64,000 bases of DNA from Arsenophonus sp046530765 (GTDB lineage Bacteria > Pseudomonadota > Gammaproteobacteria > Enterobacterales > Enterobacteriaceae). Within the stretch, counting starts at the first letter, position 1. Every line of letters starts with the position of its first letter. A model generated the notes under the pieces. The model did no database searches. It was not told the origin of the DNA and was given only the letters and a program-made list of their open reading frames with translations. This document shows, piece by piece, positions 12,546 to 23,496 of the stretch. The position numbers and the translations under genes are program-made. The DNA is taken from the NCBI GenBank assembly GCA_046530765.1, contig JBHEQS010000003.1, positions 105,528-169,527 on the forward strand, in the 5' to 3' direction.

Positions 12546-12641
12546 ATCAATATCAATATCAATATCAATATCAATATCAATATCAATATCAATATCAATA
12601 TCAATATCAATATCAATATCAATATCAATATCAATATCAAT
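12546..12641. repeat. Hexanucleotide tandem array, 16 copies of ATCAAT
   Basis: Sixteen uninterrupted, identical copies of ATCAAT (96 bp) occur in gene-free DNA. The perfect identity of the copies indicates recent expansion by replication slippage. The array is read as alternating Ile-Leu on the minus strand, but that frame is an artefact of the repeat. Confidence 0.95.
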
Positions 12642-14118
12642 ATAGTATATATAATAAATATATTAGATGGTGCAAATCTTATAGAATATGTTAATATTAT
12701 CTGTCATTAAGAGGAAACAATTATCTATGAATGTATATTTTAACTTTTATTAAATTTATTATTAAATTTAATATTTAATTCTACTTACTTTATATACTAA
12801 TATTATTTCAACAAAGAAAAATAACTTTATTTATCCTAATATTCTAATAAAACTTTTATTTTATTTATAAATAATTATTCATTTATCATATACTAAGTTA
12901 TAATTATGTTTCAAATTAATTTATTCTTGTCTTAATGATCTTTTATTCTGTAGCTTTTACTATAAAGATCTTGTAATACTATAAAATTTATAATAAAGTT
13001 AATAGAACATACGATAAATCTGCTAATAATTAAAACAATTAATATATAAATATATACTAACTAAAATTATTATTCTTATACTTAATATCTTATTTCTTAA
13101 CATGTGTGGCTGTGGCTATAACAGAAAATAGAATTATTTATAATTGAAATATAATTAAAAATTACGAGGATTATTTTATATCTCTTTGTTAGAATTTAAG
13201 TTTATATCTAAATAAATGCTTTAAGTGTATATATTACTGATTCTAATATTGTTATTGACATTAAGTCTATTAGTTCTTATTGTTAATTAAGTTATATAAA
13301 TGTTTGTATTGAAAATAAAATTTAATATATAAAAACATTGTTTCATACTAACTATATTTAAGCATTTGTAGAAATATTAATTAGTTTAAGAAATACACTA
13401 AAAGTGATACTAATAATATCTATAGAATGTTGAAAAACTGCTTTAATTTACATAATGTGTGATACACAAAAACAGGTATCGCTTACTTTAAATGTAATAG
13501 ATAATATACTATACTCGCACATCTTTTAATAATATAGGTTAACAATATAATAAAATGTTTAATTATCATTCTATCATAAAATTAATTTAATTATTATTTT
13601 CTGGTGTAATAATAATTTTTTTAAAATATAGAAATATTTTATTTATATAATTAAAGAACATTGCCTTATAATCATATATGTACTTATTTTTTCTATTCAG
13701 AAAGATAAATAAAATTTATTATATCTAGTTGTTATATAAAGAAATAACTAATGTTATTGTATAGTTATAATAGAAACGATATTTTTACTACATATAATTA
13801 GTATAAATAAAATATATTAATATATTTTATTTATACGTTATGATGAAATTATAATTTTTTGATAAAAAAAGTATGATATTTATATATATAATATAAGTTT
13901 TAATAAATATTACGATATTTATTAATTTTAAAAAATTTAAAATTAAGTTAAATTTTGTTACGAATATATACTCGATTTAAATTTGATATAATATGAATTA
14001 GTGTATATAAAAAATAGCAAATCATATCTAATATGTATAGATTATTTCCTATTTAATTATATAATTTAAATTATATTCTTTTTAATATATCATATTTATT
14101 GCTAAATATTAATTTTTT

Positions 14119-15495
14119 TTATAAAAAAAATTGACTTGGTTGAAAAACTTTTTCTACTTCATGAATATTTTTTTTATCACTAATAAAAATAATAATATGA
14201 TCATCTTGTTCAATAACATGATAACCATTAGCAATAATGACTTCATTATCACGGACAATAGCGCCAATTATTGTTCCTGGAGGAAGTTTAATTTTTGAAA
14301 TTTTTCTACCAACAACTTTAGATGTGTTTTTATCACCGTGAGCAATTGCCTCTATAGCTTCAGCAACACCTTTTCTCAAGAATGAAACATTAATAATTTC
14401 TGCTTTACGAACATGTCCCAATAAAGCTGAAATTATAGCCTGTTGCGGCGATATAGCTATATCAATGATATCTCCTTGGACAAGATCAACATAAGCAGAA
14501 CGTTGAATAAGAACTATTACTTTCTTTGCACCCATTTTCTTGGCAAGCATAGCCGACATAATATTGGATTCATCATTATTAGTAAGAGCTATAAAAACAT
14601 CTGTTTGCTCAATATGTTCTTCAGATAGCAACTCTTGATCTGAAGCATCTCCATAAAAAACTATGGCATCATGTAATAATTCTGCTAATTCAGCTGCTCT
14701 TTCTTGATCATGTTCTATTAATTTAATACTATAATTTTTTTCTAACTGCTTTGCTAAACCAGCTCCAACATTACCACCACCAACTATCATAATTCGTTTA
14801 TATGGTTTTTCTAGTCGTTGCAGTTCATTCATGACAGCACTAATATTTTCAGTAGCCACAACAAAGAATATTTCATCGCCTGCTTCAATAATCGTAGATC
14901 CCTGAGGGCGAATTGGTCTATCTTGACGAAATATTGCCGCAATTCTTGTATCAATATGCGGTAAATGTTCTCGTAAATTTGAAATAGAATTACCTATCAA
15001 TGAACCACCATAATATGCTTTTGCAGCAACAATACTTACTTTACCATTTGCGAAATTAACAACTTGAAGGGTGCCTGGATATTTGATTAATTTATAAATA
15101 CAATCAATAATAAGTTGCTCTGGTGAAATAAGATAATCAATTGGTATATGATCAGGATTAAAAAGTTTTTCAGTTTCTCTGATATATTCAGATGAGCGTA
15201 TTCTAGCAACTTTATTTGGAGTGTTAAAAAGAGAATAAGCGATTTGACATGCAATCATATTAGTTTCATCAGAATTTGTCACAGCGATTATCATATCAGC
15301 ATCATCAGCTCCGGCTTCCCTTAGAATACTTGGATGTGAGGCATGACCATTTATAACTCTTAGATCAAATTTATCTTGTAACTGGCGTAAACATTCAGTA
15401 TTGATATCGACAATAGTGATATCGTTATTTTCATAAACTAAATTTTCTGCAAGTGTTCCACCAACCTGTCCTGCGCCTAATATGATAATTTTCAT
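14119..15495 (-). CDS. trkA: Trk potassium-uptake regulatory protein TrkA
   Basis: TrkA is the cytoplasmic NAD-binding subunit that gates the TrkH/TrkG potassium channel at the inner membrane. The 458-residue product has the family's full length and a tandem architecture: two RCK units, each a Rossmann fold followed by a C-terminal ligand-binding part. The dinucleotide-binding loops are GAGQVGG near residues 7-13 and GGGNVGAG in the middle of the protein, each followed by an acidic residue at the end of the second strand (IVD, LIEHD). It is the last gene of def-fmt-rsmB-trkA and follows rsmB after 49 bp. The ATG has only a weak ribosome-binding site, which fits translation as part of an operon. 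No trkH or trkG gene is in the window. Confidence 0.97.
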   Translation of the reverse strand: MKIIILGAGQVGGTLAENLVYENNDITIVDINTECLRQLQDKFDLRVINGHASHPSILREAGADDADMIIAVTNSDETNMIACQIAYSLFNTPNKVARIRSSEYIRETEKLFNPDHIPIDYLISPEQLIIDCIYKLIKYPGTLQVVNFANGKVSIVAAKAYYGGSLIGNSISNLREHLPHIDTRIAAIFRQDRPIRPQGSTIIEAGDEIFFVVATENISAVMNELQRLEKPYKRIMIVGGGNVGAGLAKQLEKNYSIKLIEHDQERAAELAELLHDAIVFYGDASDQELLSEEHIEQTDVFIALTNNDESNIMSAMLAKKMGAKKVIVLIQRSAYVDLVQGDIIDIAISPQQAIISALLGHVRKAEIINVSFLRKGVAEAIEAIAHGDKNTSKVVGRKISKIKLPPGTIIGAIVRDNEVIIANGYHVIEQDDHIIIFISDKKNIHEVEKVFQPSQFFL

Positions 15496-15544
15496 TATAT
15501 TTTTATCTTGCTGCCAAATTAAGTTTTTATTTAGAATAGTATTC

Positions 15545-16822
15545 TTAGTTTTTCATTAGAGATGCATAAAAGAAACCATCTCCTCCATCTTTAGATGGTA
15601 ATATTTGTTGACCTAATTCTGCATCTTTACCTACATATGCCTCTGGATGATAAAAAAGAAATTTTCGTATTTGTTCTTCGTTTTCATCTGGTAAAATAGA
15701 GCAAGTAGCATAAACTAGAGTTCCATTTATTTTTAAGTAAGGCCATACAGCTTCTAAAATTTCATATTGCAACTTAACTAATTTATGAATATCTGTTTCC
15801 TTTTTTAACCATTTTATGTCTGGATGCCTTCGAATTATACCTGTTGCAGAGCAAGGGGCATCTAGTAATATACGATCAAATTTATCATCTAATATCCATT
15901 CATCTGGTTTACGTCCATCACCAACAACAACTCTTGCGTGTAATTTTAATCGATTAAGATTTTCTTTGATACGTTTTATTCGAAATTCATCAATATCAAC
16001 TGTTAAAACATCAGCCTTTGGAGCAAGTTCAAGTATATAAGTTGTTTTTACACCAGGAGCTGCGCAAAGATCAAGAATGCATTCATTATTTTTTGGATCT
16101 AGAAACTCAACACATTGTTGTGCTGACAGATCTTGAATTGTAACCCAGCCCTTATCAAATCCTGGTAACATATTAATTGCGCATGATTTTTTTAATTTTA
16201 TAGCAAATTTACTGTCAGTATATATACTAGCCTTTATTCCTACTTTTTGTAATAGCATTAGATAATTATGAGTAGAATTATAAAATTTATTCACCCTTAA
16301 CCACATTGGTGGTTTTTTATTGTTAGCTTCAATAATATATTTCCATTGCTTTGGATAAGCTTTTTTTATTTTTTTTAATAACCATTTAGGATGTAAATAA
16401 TTGTTTTCATTATTAATTTTTTTATTTAATGTTTCTTTTTGACGTTGAAATTCCCTTAATACACCATTAACTAATCCTTTAAATTGAGGAACATTTAATG
16501 TGATTACACCATCTACAGTTTCTGATATTGCAGCATACTGCGGGATGCGAGTAAAACGCAGTTGATAAATCCCAACCATAATAAGATAATGAATAATTTG
16601 TTTTCTTCCTTTTAACGGGCTACTTATTAATTCTTGCATAAAGCATTCCAACAAAGGTAATACCCTAAGCACACCAAAACATAGTTCTTGTAAAAGTGCT
16701 TTATCTTTACTTGATATATTTTTTTGCCATTCTGGAATAATACTCCTTAAAGATTTTTTTTTATAAATAACCTGATAAATAACTTTGGCACAAATACTTC
16801 TAAGATTATATTTTTTGTTCAC
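15545..16822 (-). CDS. rsmB: 16S rRNA m5C967 methyltransferase RsmB
   Basis: RsmB methylates C967 of 16S rRNA using S-adenosylmethionine. The 425-residue product (E. coli 429) has an N-terminal NusB-like RNA-binding part and a C-terminal Rossmann methyltransferase. Both family cysteines are present: Cys324 in DAPCSATG and Cys374 in YATCSILP. One oddity is in the SAM-binding loop. The family's DLCAAPGGKT reads DLCAAPGVKT here, with Val258 in place of the second glycine (codon GTA at 16049-16051). The gene lies third in def-fmt-rsmB-trkA, 65 bp after fmt and 49 bp before trkA. The frame is otherwise intact, so I call it a gene, with uncertain activity. Confidence 0.94.
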   Translation of the reverse strand: MNKKYNLRSICAKVIYQVIYKKKSLRSIIPEWQKNISSKDKALLQELCFGVLRVLPLLECFMQELISSPLKGRKQIIHYLIMVGIYQLRFTRIPQYAAISETVDGVITLNVPQFKGLVNGVLREFQRQKETLNKKINNENNYLHPKWLLKKIKKAYPKQWKYIIEANNKKPPMWLRVNKFYNSTHNYLMLLQKVGIKASIYTDSKFAIKLKKSCAINMLPGFDKGWVTIQDLSAQQCVEFLDPKNNECILDLCAAPGVKTTYILELAPKADVLTVDIDEFRIKRIKENLNRLKLHARVVVGDGRKPDEWILDDKFDRILLDAPCSATGIIRRHPDIKWLKKETDIHKLVKLQYEILEAVWPYLKINGTLVYATCSILPDENEEQIRKFLFYHPEAYVGKDAELGQQILPSKDGGDGFFYASLMKN

Positions 16823-16887
16823 GTTAAATATAATTACCTAATTAATTGTAAATATAAATAATAAATTTATCTTTAATCTCGTTTAAA

Positions 16888-17844
16888 TTATGAATTTATT
16901 ATTCTACCAGGAATAAACAAACCTTGCCGAGAGTTTAAAAAATCTCTAACTAACATTATTTTTTTGCCCGGTGGTTGTATTTTTAAAATATTTAAAATAT
17001 TTTTTGATGTTGCAACTTTAATACCAGTTTTATCAGCACTTAAAATTGTTCCTGGTAACGAATTAATTTTATAATAAACGAGTTCTGCATCCCATACTTT
17101 TATATGTTGATTTGCAATAATAAAATAACTTACTGGCCAAGGATTAAATGCCCTGATACATCGTTCAATTTGTTCAGCTGAAAGAGTCCAATCAATCAAT
17201 GCTTCACTTTTACTTAATTTTTTAGCATAATTAGCAAATTCATTGTTTTGCTTTTCTGGTTTTTCTTGACCAGAAGTTAATAAATCAAGAGTATGAATAA
17301 GTGCGACAGGTCCAATTACTGCAAGTTTTTTGTATAGCGTTGCTGCAGTGTCATTTGGTTCAATTGAACAACTTACTTTGTAAAGTATATCTCCTGTATC
17401 CAGACCAATATTCATTTTCATAATTGTAATACCAGTTTCTTTATCATTAGCTAAAATTGCGCGCTGAATTGGCGCAGCTCCTCTCCAGCGAGGCAGCAAT
17501 GAACCATGAATATTTAGTCAGCCCATTGGTAACATATTTAATATAATTTTAGGTAAAATTTGACCATATGCAACAACAACCATAAGATCAGCATTTTGAT
17601 ATTGAATCCAGTATTGACTTTCTTCTATATTTAATGATATTGGCTGCAAAATTGGAATATTCTCTTCTTCAGCTAGTATTTTTACTGGGTTTGATGATAT
17701 TTTTTGCCTACTTTTTTTTAGTTTGTTTGGTTTTGTCAAAACTCCAACAATTTGGTATTTATCCTTTATATTCAGTAAAGTTAACAAATGTTGTGCTGCA
17801 AAATCAGAAGTACCAGCAAAAATAATTCGTAGACATCCTAACAC
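16888..17844 (-). pseudogene. fmt: Methionyl-tRNA formyltransferase, interrupted by one in-frame TGA
   Basis: Fmt adds the formyl group to initiator Met-tRNA using 10-formyl-tetrahydrofolate. The frame runs from a GTG at 17844 (MLGCLRIIFAGTSDFA) to 16888. Counting through the interruption it has 318 codons, against 315 residues in E. coli. Codon 109 is TGA (17518-17520), where the E. coli protein has Cys (LGCINVHGSLLPRWRG). The text after it, LNIHGSLLPRWRGAAPI, continues in the same frame, so there is no frameshift. The stop comes just before the conserved formyl-folate-binding SLLPRWRG segment, so the 108-residue first part cannot work alone. The downstream part remains well conserved to its end, so the mutation is recent, a sequencing error, or tolerated by readthrough or recoding. 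It lies 36 bp after def. Confidence 0.93.
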
Positions 17845-17880
17845 GTAAATATTCCTTATTATAAAATACTCTAAATATTA

Positions 17881-18393
17881 TTATTTTATTTTAGTTTTTA
17901 AACGTTTAATCTTTTCTATTTTATTTGTAATTCGTTGACGCTTTAATGCAGAAAGATAGTCAATAAATAATTTACCATTTAGATGATCTATTTCATGCTG
18001 AATACAGATAGAAAGAAGATCATCTGTTTCTAATACAAACTCATTGCAATTAATATCTAATGCTTTAAGTTTTATAAACTTAGCACGAAGTACAAACGCT
18101 CGTTGTTGAGGTATAGAAAGACAACCTTCTTCAATTCCTGTTTCACCAGATGATTTCAATATCATTGGATTTATAAGTATTAATCTTTCATTACATGACT
18201 CTGAAATATCGATAATAATAATTCTTTTATGGATATTAACCTGCGTTGCGGCTAAACCAATACCTCCTTTTTTATACATAACTTCAAACATATCACTTAC
18301 AATATGTTTTATTTTTGTATCAATTTTTTTTACAGGTTCCGCGATTTTTCGAAGACGCTCATCTGGATAATATAATATATTTAATATCGACAT
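17881..18393 (-). CDS. def: Peptide deformylase
   Basis: Def removes the N-formyl group from nascent proteins and is a cytoplasmic metalloenzyme. The 170-residue product matches the family length (169 in E. coli). All three motifs are intact: GGIGLAATQ at 43-51, EEGCLSIP at 88-95 with the metal ligand Cys91, and QHEIDH at 132-137 with ligands His133 and His137 and catalytic Glu134. It is the first gene of def-fmt-rsmB-trkA. No clear ribosome-binding site precedes its ATG. Retention of an apparently intact deformylase beside a broken fmt is a mismatch, because Def has little to do if Met-tRNA is not formylated. Confidence 0.98.
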   Translation of the reverse strand: MSILNILYYPDERLRKIAEPVKKIDTKIKHIVSDMFEVMYKKGGIGLAATQVNIHKRIIIIDISESCNERLILINPMILKSSGETGIEEGCLSIPQQRAFVLRAKFIKLKALDINCNEFVLETDDLLSICIQHEIDHLNGKLFIDYLSALKRQRITNKIEKIKRLKTKIK

Positions 18394-21300
18394 AAATATT
18401 CAAAACTATATTAAAATTAAAGTTATTTAATATATATTCTAAATCCTTCTAATTATAATTGACAGTATTGCTTATAAAAATAAAACAATTATTACTAATA
18501 AAAATCATAAAATATATTTATGCTTCTAAAAAAATTGATATACACAAAATAGTTTTTAATTTTTTATTTCTTAAAGTTTATTCTAATTATATAGAGGTTT
18601 ATTTAACTAAATAATATTAAATAAATTGTATATTTAGACTTATGTTATTACATTATTAGTGTACAAATTTTACTAATGCAAATTTATAAATCTATTTATA
18701 TTAAAATTAGGATTCTTATTAAAGTAAAGAAATCAAAGATAAATTTAATATATTATTATATCTAATATATTTTTATTAAAATATATTAGTAACCAATTAT
18801 TTTTTAATTATTATTAGTTTGTAAATAAAAATAGATTTTTATACTTAAATTATTATAATAATGTATTATTAATCATTTTTACAATAAAAATAGAGTTAAG
18901 TATTTATTAAACTATCAAATTATAAATTCATAATTATCAATTATTCAATCATAAATATTGCTGTCATTATAGCTAAATTTGCATAAATTACAATTGAATG
19001 ACTATTTGTATATTGTGTAACGTTTATTAAATTATATTCAATTTAATACAGTAATTTATAGTATTAAATAAATGAATAATTTGTATTAACATTAGAGCAT
19101 TTATGAAACAGAAATCAATTAATTAAAAATTTTATTACTAAACACAAAAATTAATCTTTTAAAAAATATAATAAAATATTATTTTTCTTTTTTTTTATAA
19201 TTATTAGAAATTTATATCATGAAATTATAATGTTGTTATGTATACTACTACTAACTATGAATAAAGTTTACATGTTTTAGCATATTTTAAATAATTTTTC
19301 TATTATTTAAATAAATAAAATAAGTTATTGATCGTTGATGTAAAGATTAATTAATTTATTTAATTACAGTCAAATACGGTAAAATAAAAAAAAGTTAAAA
19401 GCTAATATCTAAAAATTATTTATTTAAGATAATTAAAATAACAATATTAGCAATTTAAAATATTTATTATAACATCTAGTTAAGATGTATTTAATATTTT
19501 TATCTACTCAATTTATCACAAAAAAGAAATATAATATACAACATAAAAATGTTTTTTTTTTGAAATATTTTAGTAAAAAATAAAATTAATTTTTATAAAT
19601 AAATATATTTTTTGATAAAAAATATTATAGTTAAAATATAACACAATATAACAACTATTGTCAAAATGATTAGTTTTACTTTAAATGTAAAAAAAAAATT
19701 AAAATAAAAATAAATACTTTATTGTTTTTTATTTGTGTTTTTATAAATTCGAAAAGAATTAACAATAATTCTTTTTATATTTTATTTCTCATTAATAATA
19801 AAGAACTTTCTTAATCACAATATTTTAATTTAGTATTTTTTTTAAAAATTGATATACACCACCGAATAAATATATATTCACTTTTTAACTTTAAAATTAA
19901 TATTAATTTTAAAGTTAGGTCATATATCTCATATATTTAATTAAATAATTTTTATATGTAAATTAAATTTTATGATGTTTATATCATGTTATTTCTCAAA
20001 ATTTAAAGATTTTTAATTTTAACTACATTATATAAATTATATGGCATTATAAATTATTGCTCTGTCATTTAATATCTGATATTAAATATAAGTATATATA
20101 GTATTTATAGTTTTATAAGAATATCTAAGACATTGTTATTTATATTTAAATAACTAACATATAATACTAGCTATTTTATTTTATAATATTATTTATGAAT
20201 TGTTTAACAGGCAATTCATAAATATAAAAAAATATACAAGATTTTAAATTATTTATTTTTATTGATAAAATAATTAGCTCTAATAACTTCATAATTAATA
20301 GATTAAGTAAAATAGTGATTTATTTATGAGTATATTAAAAGTTGTTTATAAATTGTAGATGAAATGTATTTAAATATCTTTATTTTTTCTACTTTATAAG
20401 CCATGTAATTCATTACATGAAAGAAATATCAGATTAATCCAACAAACTACTCATGCAACATCTTTATTCAATATTTAAACAATAAACAATAATAATATCT
20501 AACAAATTATATTATTAATTAATAGATAAATAGATAAATAGATAAATAGATAAATAATATTAAATATACTTGATTTTAGTTATCTATATACGTATAAAAT
20601 AAAATATCAATGTAATAACAGATTTATATTCTTTCTTTTATGTACATAGATTTATTTTTTATATGTTTAAAATAAATAAATTAGAATTTAACTTTATATT
20701 TTATTACTAACGTAGTCTAAAAATTTTTTTATTTATAAAAGTTAATATTATCAACATTATCTTGATTTTTTTATAGAAAAATCTCAGTAAAATCTTCTAG
20801 TAGAATTTCTAAAAATAAAGTTATTATAACATTATTTTTTCTTTAGTTGAGTATTTCATTTAAAAATAACATTATTATTTTTTTTGAAAAAAAATAATTG
20901 TTAATAATATAGATTATAAAGAAATTAGTTTGTATAAATAAAGATGATATGTTTTATTATTCTTAATAAATTTATGATTTTTTTTTAAAAATTGTAGGTT
21001 TTTTATATTTTAAAATAGTTAAATGTTTTTTTATAAAAATCAAATTTAAATTCTTATTAAAAATATTTTTTAAAATACAAAAAAACTAATGTAATCATAT
21101 ATTTGATAAGAATCAATATATATATTCTTTAATGTTTTTTCTTACTAGTATTTTTAATTTTATCTAATATAGAATGTTGGATAATGTCGATACTTTGACT
21201 TAATTTCATTAATTTATTTAAAACATTAGAAACTTTATATGAAAGAAATAAATTAGTTTGTTATACTTATATTTATGTTTTATTTTAATATGGAATAGAT

Positions 21301-22108
21301 GTTAATCAACATATAATATACAAATTATTTTTATAGTTTATTTTAAATAATCTCTTTTATCATTTAAACATATTTTAATTTGATGAATTAAATTTTATTG
21401 AATTGAATCTGATTGAATACTAATTCAAATTTATGATTTTTAAAAATAAGACAAAGTTATATAATATTTATCAAAATTTAAATTAACTTCATTTAATTAA
21501 AAATATTTAATAGTATAAATAACAAATAACCAAACTAGTTTAATTAAAATAACTATATAAATAACAATAATTTCTAACATTAAATATCATTTGTATTTAA
21601 AATCAGTAATTATAATAATTTATTTATAGATTCAATTGCTTAAATAATTAGTAATATATGTATTTATTTATAAATGATCTAAGAATTTGATTGATAATTG
21701 TAATACATTGTGATAAAAATCATATTTTTATCAATACAAAAAGTATCATACATGATATTCTCTTATTATTATATAATAGTTTGAAATTTTAAATAAAATT
21801 ATGTTGTATGCATTGATTATTAATAATATAGTTTAATTAACATTATCTTAATTATTCAATATTATCAAAAAAAAGATTGAAATTATGTTTTTATTTATAA
21901 ATTGGCAATTTAATAGTATTAAACAATAAACTAAAAGTTCTTATTTGCATTTTTATCAACTGAAACATAATGATATAGCTATTATCTGAAAAATTAGAAA
22001 ATTTAGTTTAGCATCAAAATAATTATTATTTTTTTAATAAAATAATTATAAAAGTTATCACAAGTTTTTTCATTAAAATTATTATACTATAAAATAGACA
22101 AATTTATA
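18394..22108. other. 3.7-kb AT-rich region without a recognisable gene
   Basis: No frame resembles a known protein. Contents noted: a 13-bp hairpin at 20190-20224 and four copies of an octanucleotide (20523-20554). In E. coli, def is flanked by dprA and smg, transcribed divergently from it; no remnant of either was recognised. Confidence 0.65.
20523..20554. repeat. Octanucleotide tandem repeat, 4 copies of TAGATAAA
   Basis: Four identical 8-bp units occur in gene-free DNA, consistent with replication slippage. Confidence 0.9.
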
Positions 22109-22921
22109 TCAGTATTTTTCCTTCAAACGATTTAATGCATATGAAATATCAGGTAATTTTCCGTGCCACAATTTAAAAGAAATAGCAGCCTGTGCTACTA
22201 GCATTCCAATACCATTAGCATATTTCAATACTCCATAAGTTTTAGCTAATTTTAAAAATGGTGTTTCATTTAACTGATAAAACATATCATAACAAAAAAT
22301 ATTTTTTGTAAATATATTTGATGAAATAACGGGAACTTTTCCGATAATACCAGATGATGTTGCATTGATAATTAAATCATACTCATATGAACGAATAAGC
22401 TCAATCTTTAATGAATTAATATATCCAATATCAGAAAATCTCCTTGCTAATTTATTTGCTTTACTAAATGTTCGATTCGTAATTGTTATTTTACATCCGC
22501 AATTTAAAATAGGAATTATCACACCTCTTGCCGCTCCACCAGCACCAATTATTAATATATGCATACCATTTTTAATAAAATTTAAACGTTTAAGATCTAA
22601 AACTAAACCTACCCCATCTGTATTGTCACCAAGCAATCTATTATCTTCTAGCCTTTTTATAGTATTAATAGAACCACATGCTTTAGCTTGCTCAGTTAAT
22701 ATATCAACTTTATAATATGCCAACTCCTTAAAAGGTGAAGTAATATTTGCTCCATTTCCTCCTTTATAAAAAAAACTATCTAATTTTTCATTAAATTTAC
22801 TTAAAGAAATTAATGATTTTCCGTAATCATGCTTAATACCTGTTTGCTCAGAAAACAATTTATGAATAAGCGGTGATTTACTATGTAATACAGGATTGCC
22901 AAATAGCGCAAATTTTTTCAT
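22109..22921 (-). CDS. aroE: Shikimate dehydrogenase
   Basis: AroE reduces 3-dehydroshikimate to shikimate with NADPH, the fourth step of chorismate synthesis, which feeds aromatic amino acids, folate and the 4-hydroxybenzoate used by UbiA. The 270-residue product (E. coli 272) has the substrate-binding Ser14 and Ser16 (HSKSP), catalytic Lys65 and Asp102 (LLGDNTDG), and the NADP loop GAGGAARG at 126-133. The segment around Lys65 reads NITSPFKE, with Ser62 where E. coli has Val. It follows tsaC with a 5-bp gap, the E. coli gene pair and order. Relative to the def operon the pair is inverted compared with E. coli. Confidence 0.98.
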   Translation of the reverse strand: MKKFALFGNPVLHSKSPLIHKLFSEQTGIKHDYGKSLISLSKFNEKLDSFFYKGGNGANITSPFKELAYYKVDILTEQAKACGSINTIKRLEDNRLLGDNTDGVGLVLDLKRLNFIKNGMHILIIGAGGAARGVIIPILNCGCKITITNRTFSKANKLARRFSDIGYINSLKIELIRSYEYDLIINATSSGIIGKVPVISSNIFTKNIFCYDMFYQLNETPFLKLAKTYGVLKYANGIGMLVAQAAISFKLWHGKLPDISYALNRLKEKY

Positions 22922-22926
22922 TTATA

Positions 22927-23496
22927 TTAACCTTTTCGATACAAGCGACCTGCTATTATATCTCTGATTTCAGATGGATTTTTGTACCCACCTACAAATC
23001 CATCTAAAACAGATACTTTATCATTAAATTGATAAATAACTTCTTCTTTTGTTTTGCATGCTTCTAATCCACTCAAATTGGCACTAGTAGAAATTAATGG
23101 TTTGCCATATGAAAAACAAAACTTTTTAATTAACTCTAAATTTGTAATACGAATAGCAAGTGAATTAAATTTCCCTGTTAACCATTTTGGTATATTTGAT
23201 CTAGCAGGTACAACCCATGTTATATGTTTATATTCTGTTGAAAGAATCATTTCTTTTTGTAAATTACTTAATTTATTATCATCAAGATAAGATGTTAATT
23301 GTTCATATTCTCCAGCTATTAAAATAAATCCTTTTTCCCATGAACGCCTTTTTAATAATAATAATTTATTAACTGCTTTCTCATTATCAGGATCGCATCC
23401 TAATCCAAAAATAGATTCTGTAGGATACGCTATTACTTTACCTTTATTTAATGCCATAATAATATTTTGAAATGAATCAGATGTTTTATCAAACAT
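22927..23496 (-). CDS. tsaC: Threonylcarbamoyl-AMP synthase TsaC, altered conserved motif
   Basis: TsaC (YrdC) makes threonylcarbamoyl-AMP from threonine, bicarbonate and ATP, the first step of t6A modification of tRNAs that read ANN codons. The 189-residue product aligns with E. coli TsaC (190) end to end without gaps in the core: YPTESIFGLGCDPD at 24-37, KGFILIAG at 55-62, LISTSANLSG at 134-143 and NPSEIRD near the C-terminus. The oddity is residues 88-91. Where the family has WPGP, followed by VT, this protein has EYKH followed by IT, with both flanks well aligned. The frame is uninterrupted and the gene is translationally close to aroE. I call it a gene but doubt full activity. Confidence 0.92.
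   Translation of the reverse strand: MFDKTSDSFQNIIMALNKGKVIAYPTESIFGLGCDPDNEKAVNKLLLLKRRSWEKGFILIAGEYEQLTSYLDDNKLSNLQKEMILSTEYKHITWVVPARSNIPKWLTGKFNSLAIRITNLELIKKFCFSYGKPLISTSANLSGLEACKTKEEVIYQFNDKVSVLDGFVGGYKNPSEIRDIIAGRLYRKG

Larger units (their letters stand above)
10119..14118. other. 4-kb AT-rich region without a recognisable gene
   Basis: No protein-like frame is visible. Features present are a 25-bp perfect hairpin (12127-12195), a hexanucleotide array (12546-12641), and at 10454-10463 a good ribosome-binding sequence placed in front of an ATG whose frame ends after four codons (MFIT). That last item may be the stump of a lost gene. In E. coli the trkA side of the def operon leads to mscL and zntR; no trace of these was recognised. 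Confidence 0.65.

Noticed and set aside
12458..12640. 60-codon minus-strand frame of alternating Ile and Leu
   Set aside because: It is a translation of the ATCAAT array. A 6-bp unit can never shift frame or add a stop, so the open length means nothing.
14443..14628. Open frames on the plus strand inside trkA, and similar ones inside pgi, rsmB, aroE, tsaC, trxA and uvrA
   Set aside because: They lie opposite strongly conserved genes and their translations match no family; they are shadows of the real coding strand.
17518..17520. Genome-wide reassignment of TGA to an amino acid
   Set aside because: TGA is the natural stop of ubiJ (53658-53660) and ubiB (55425-55427, followed by TAA), and no other gene has an internal TGA.
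20523..20554. CRISPR-like array
   Set aside because: This and the other repeats are contiguous short units without spacers; no cas gene is present.
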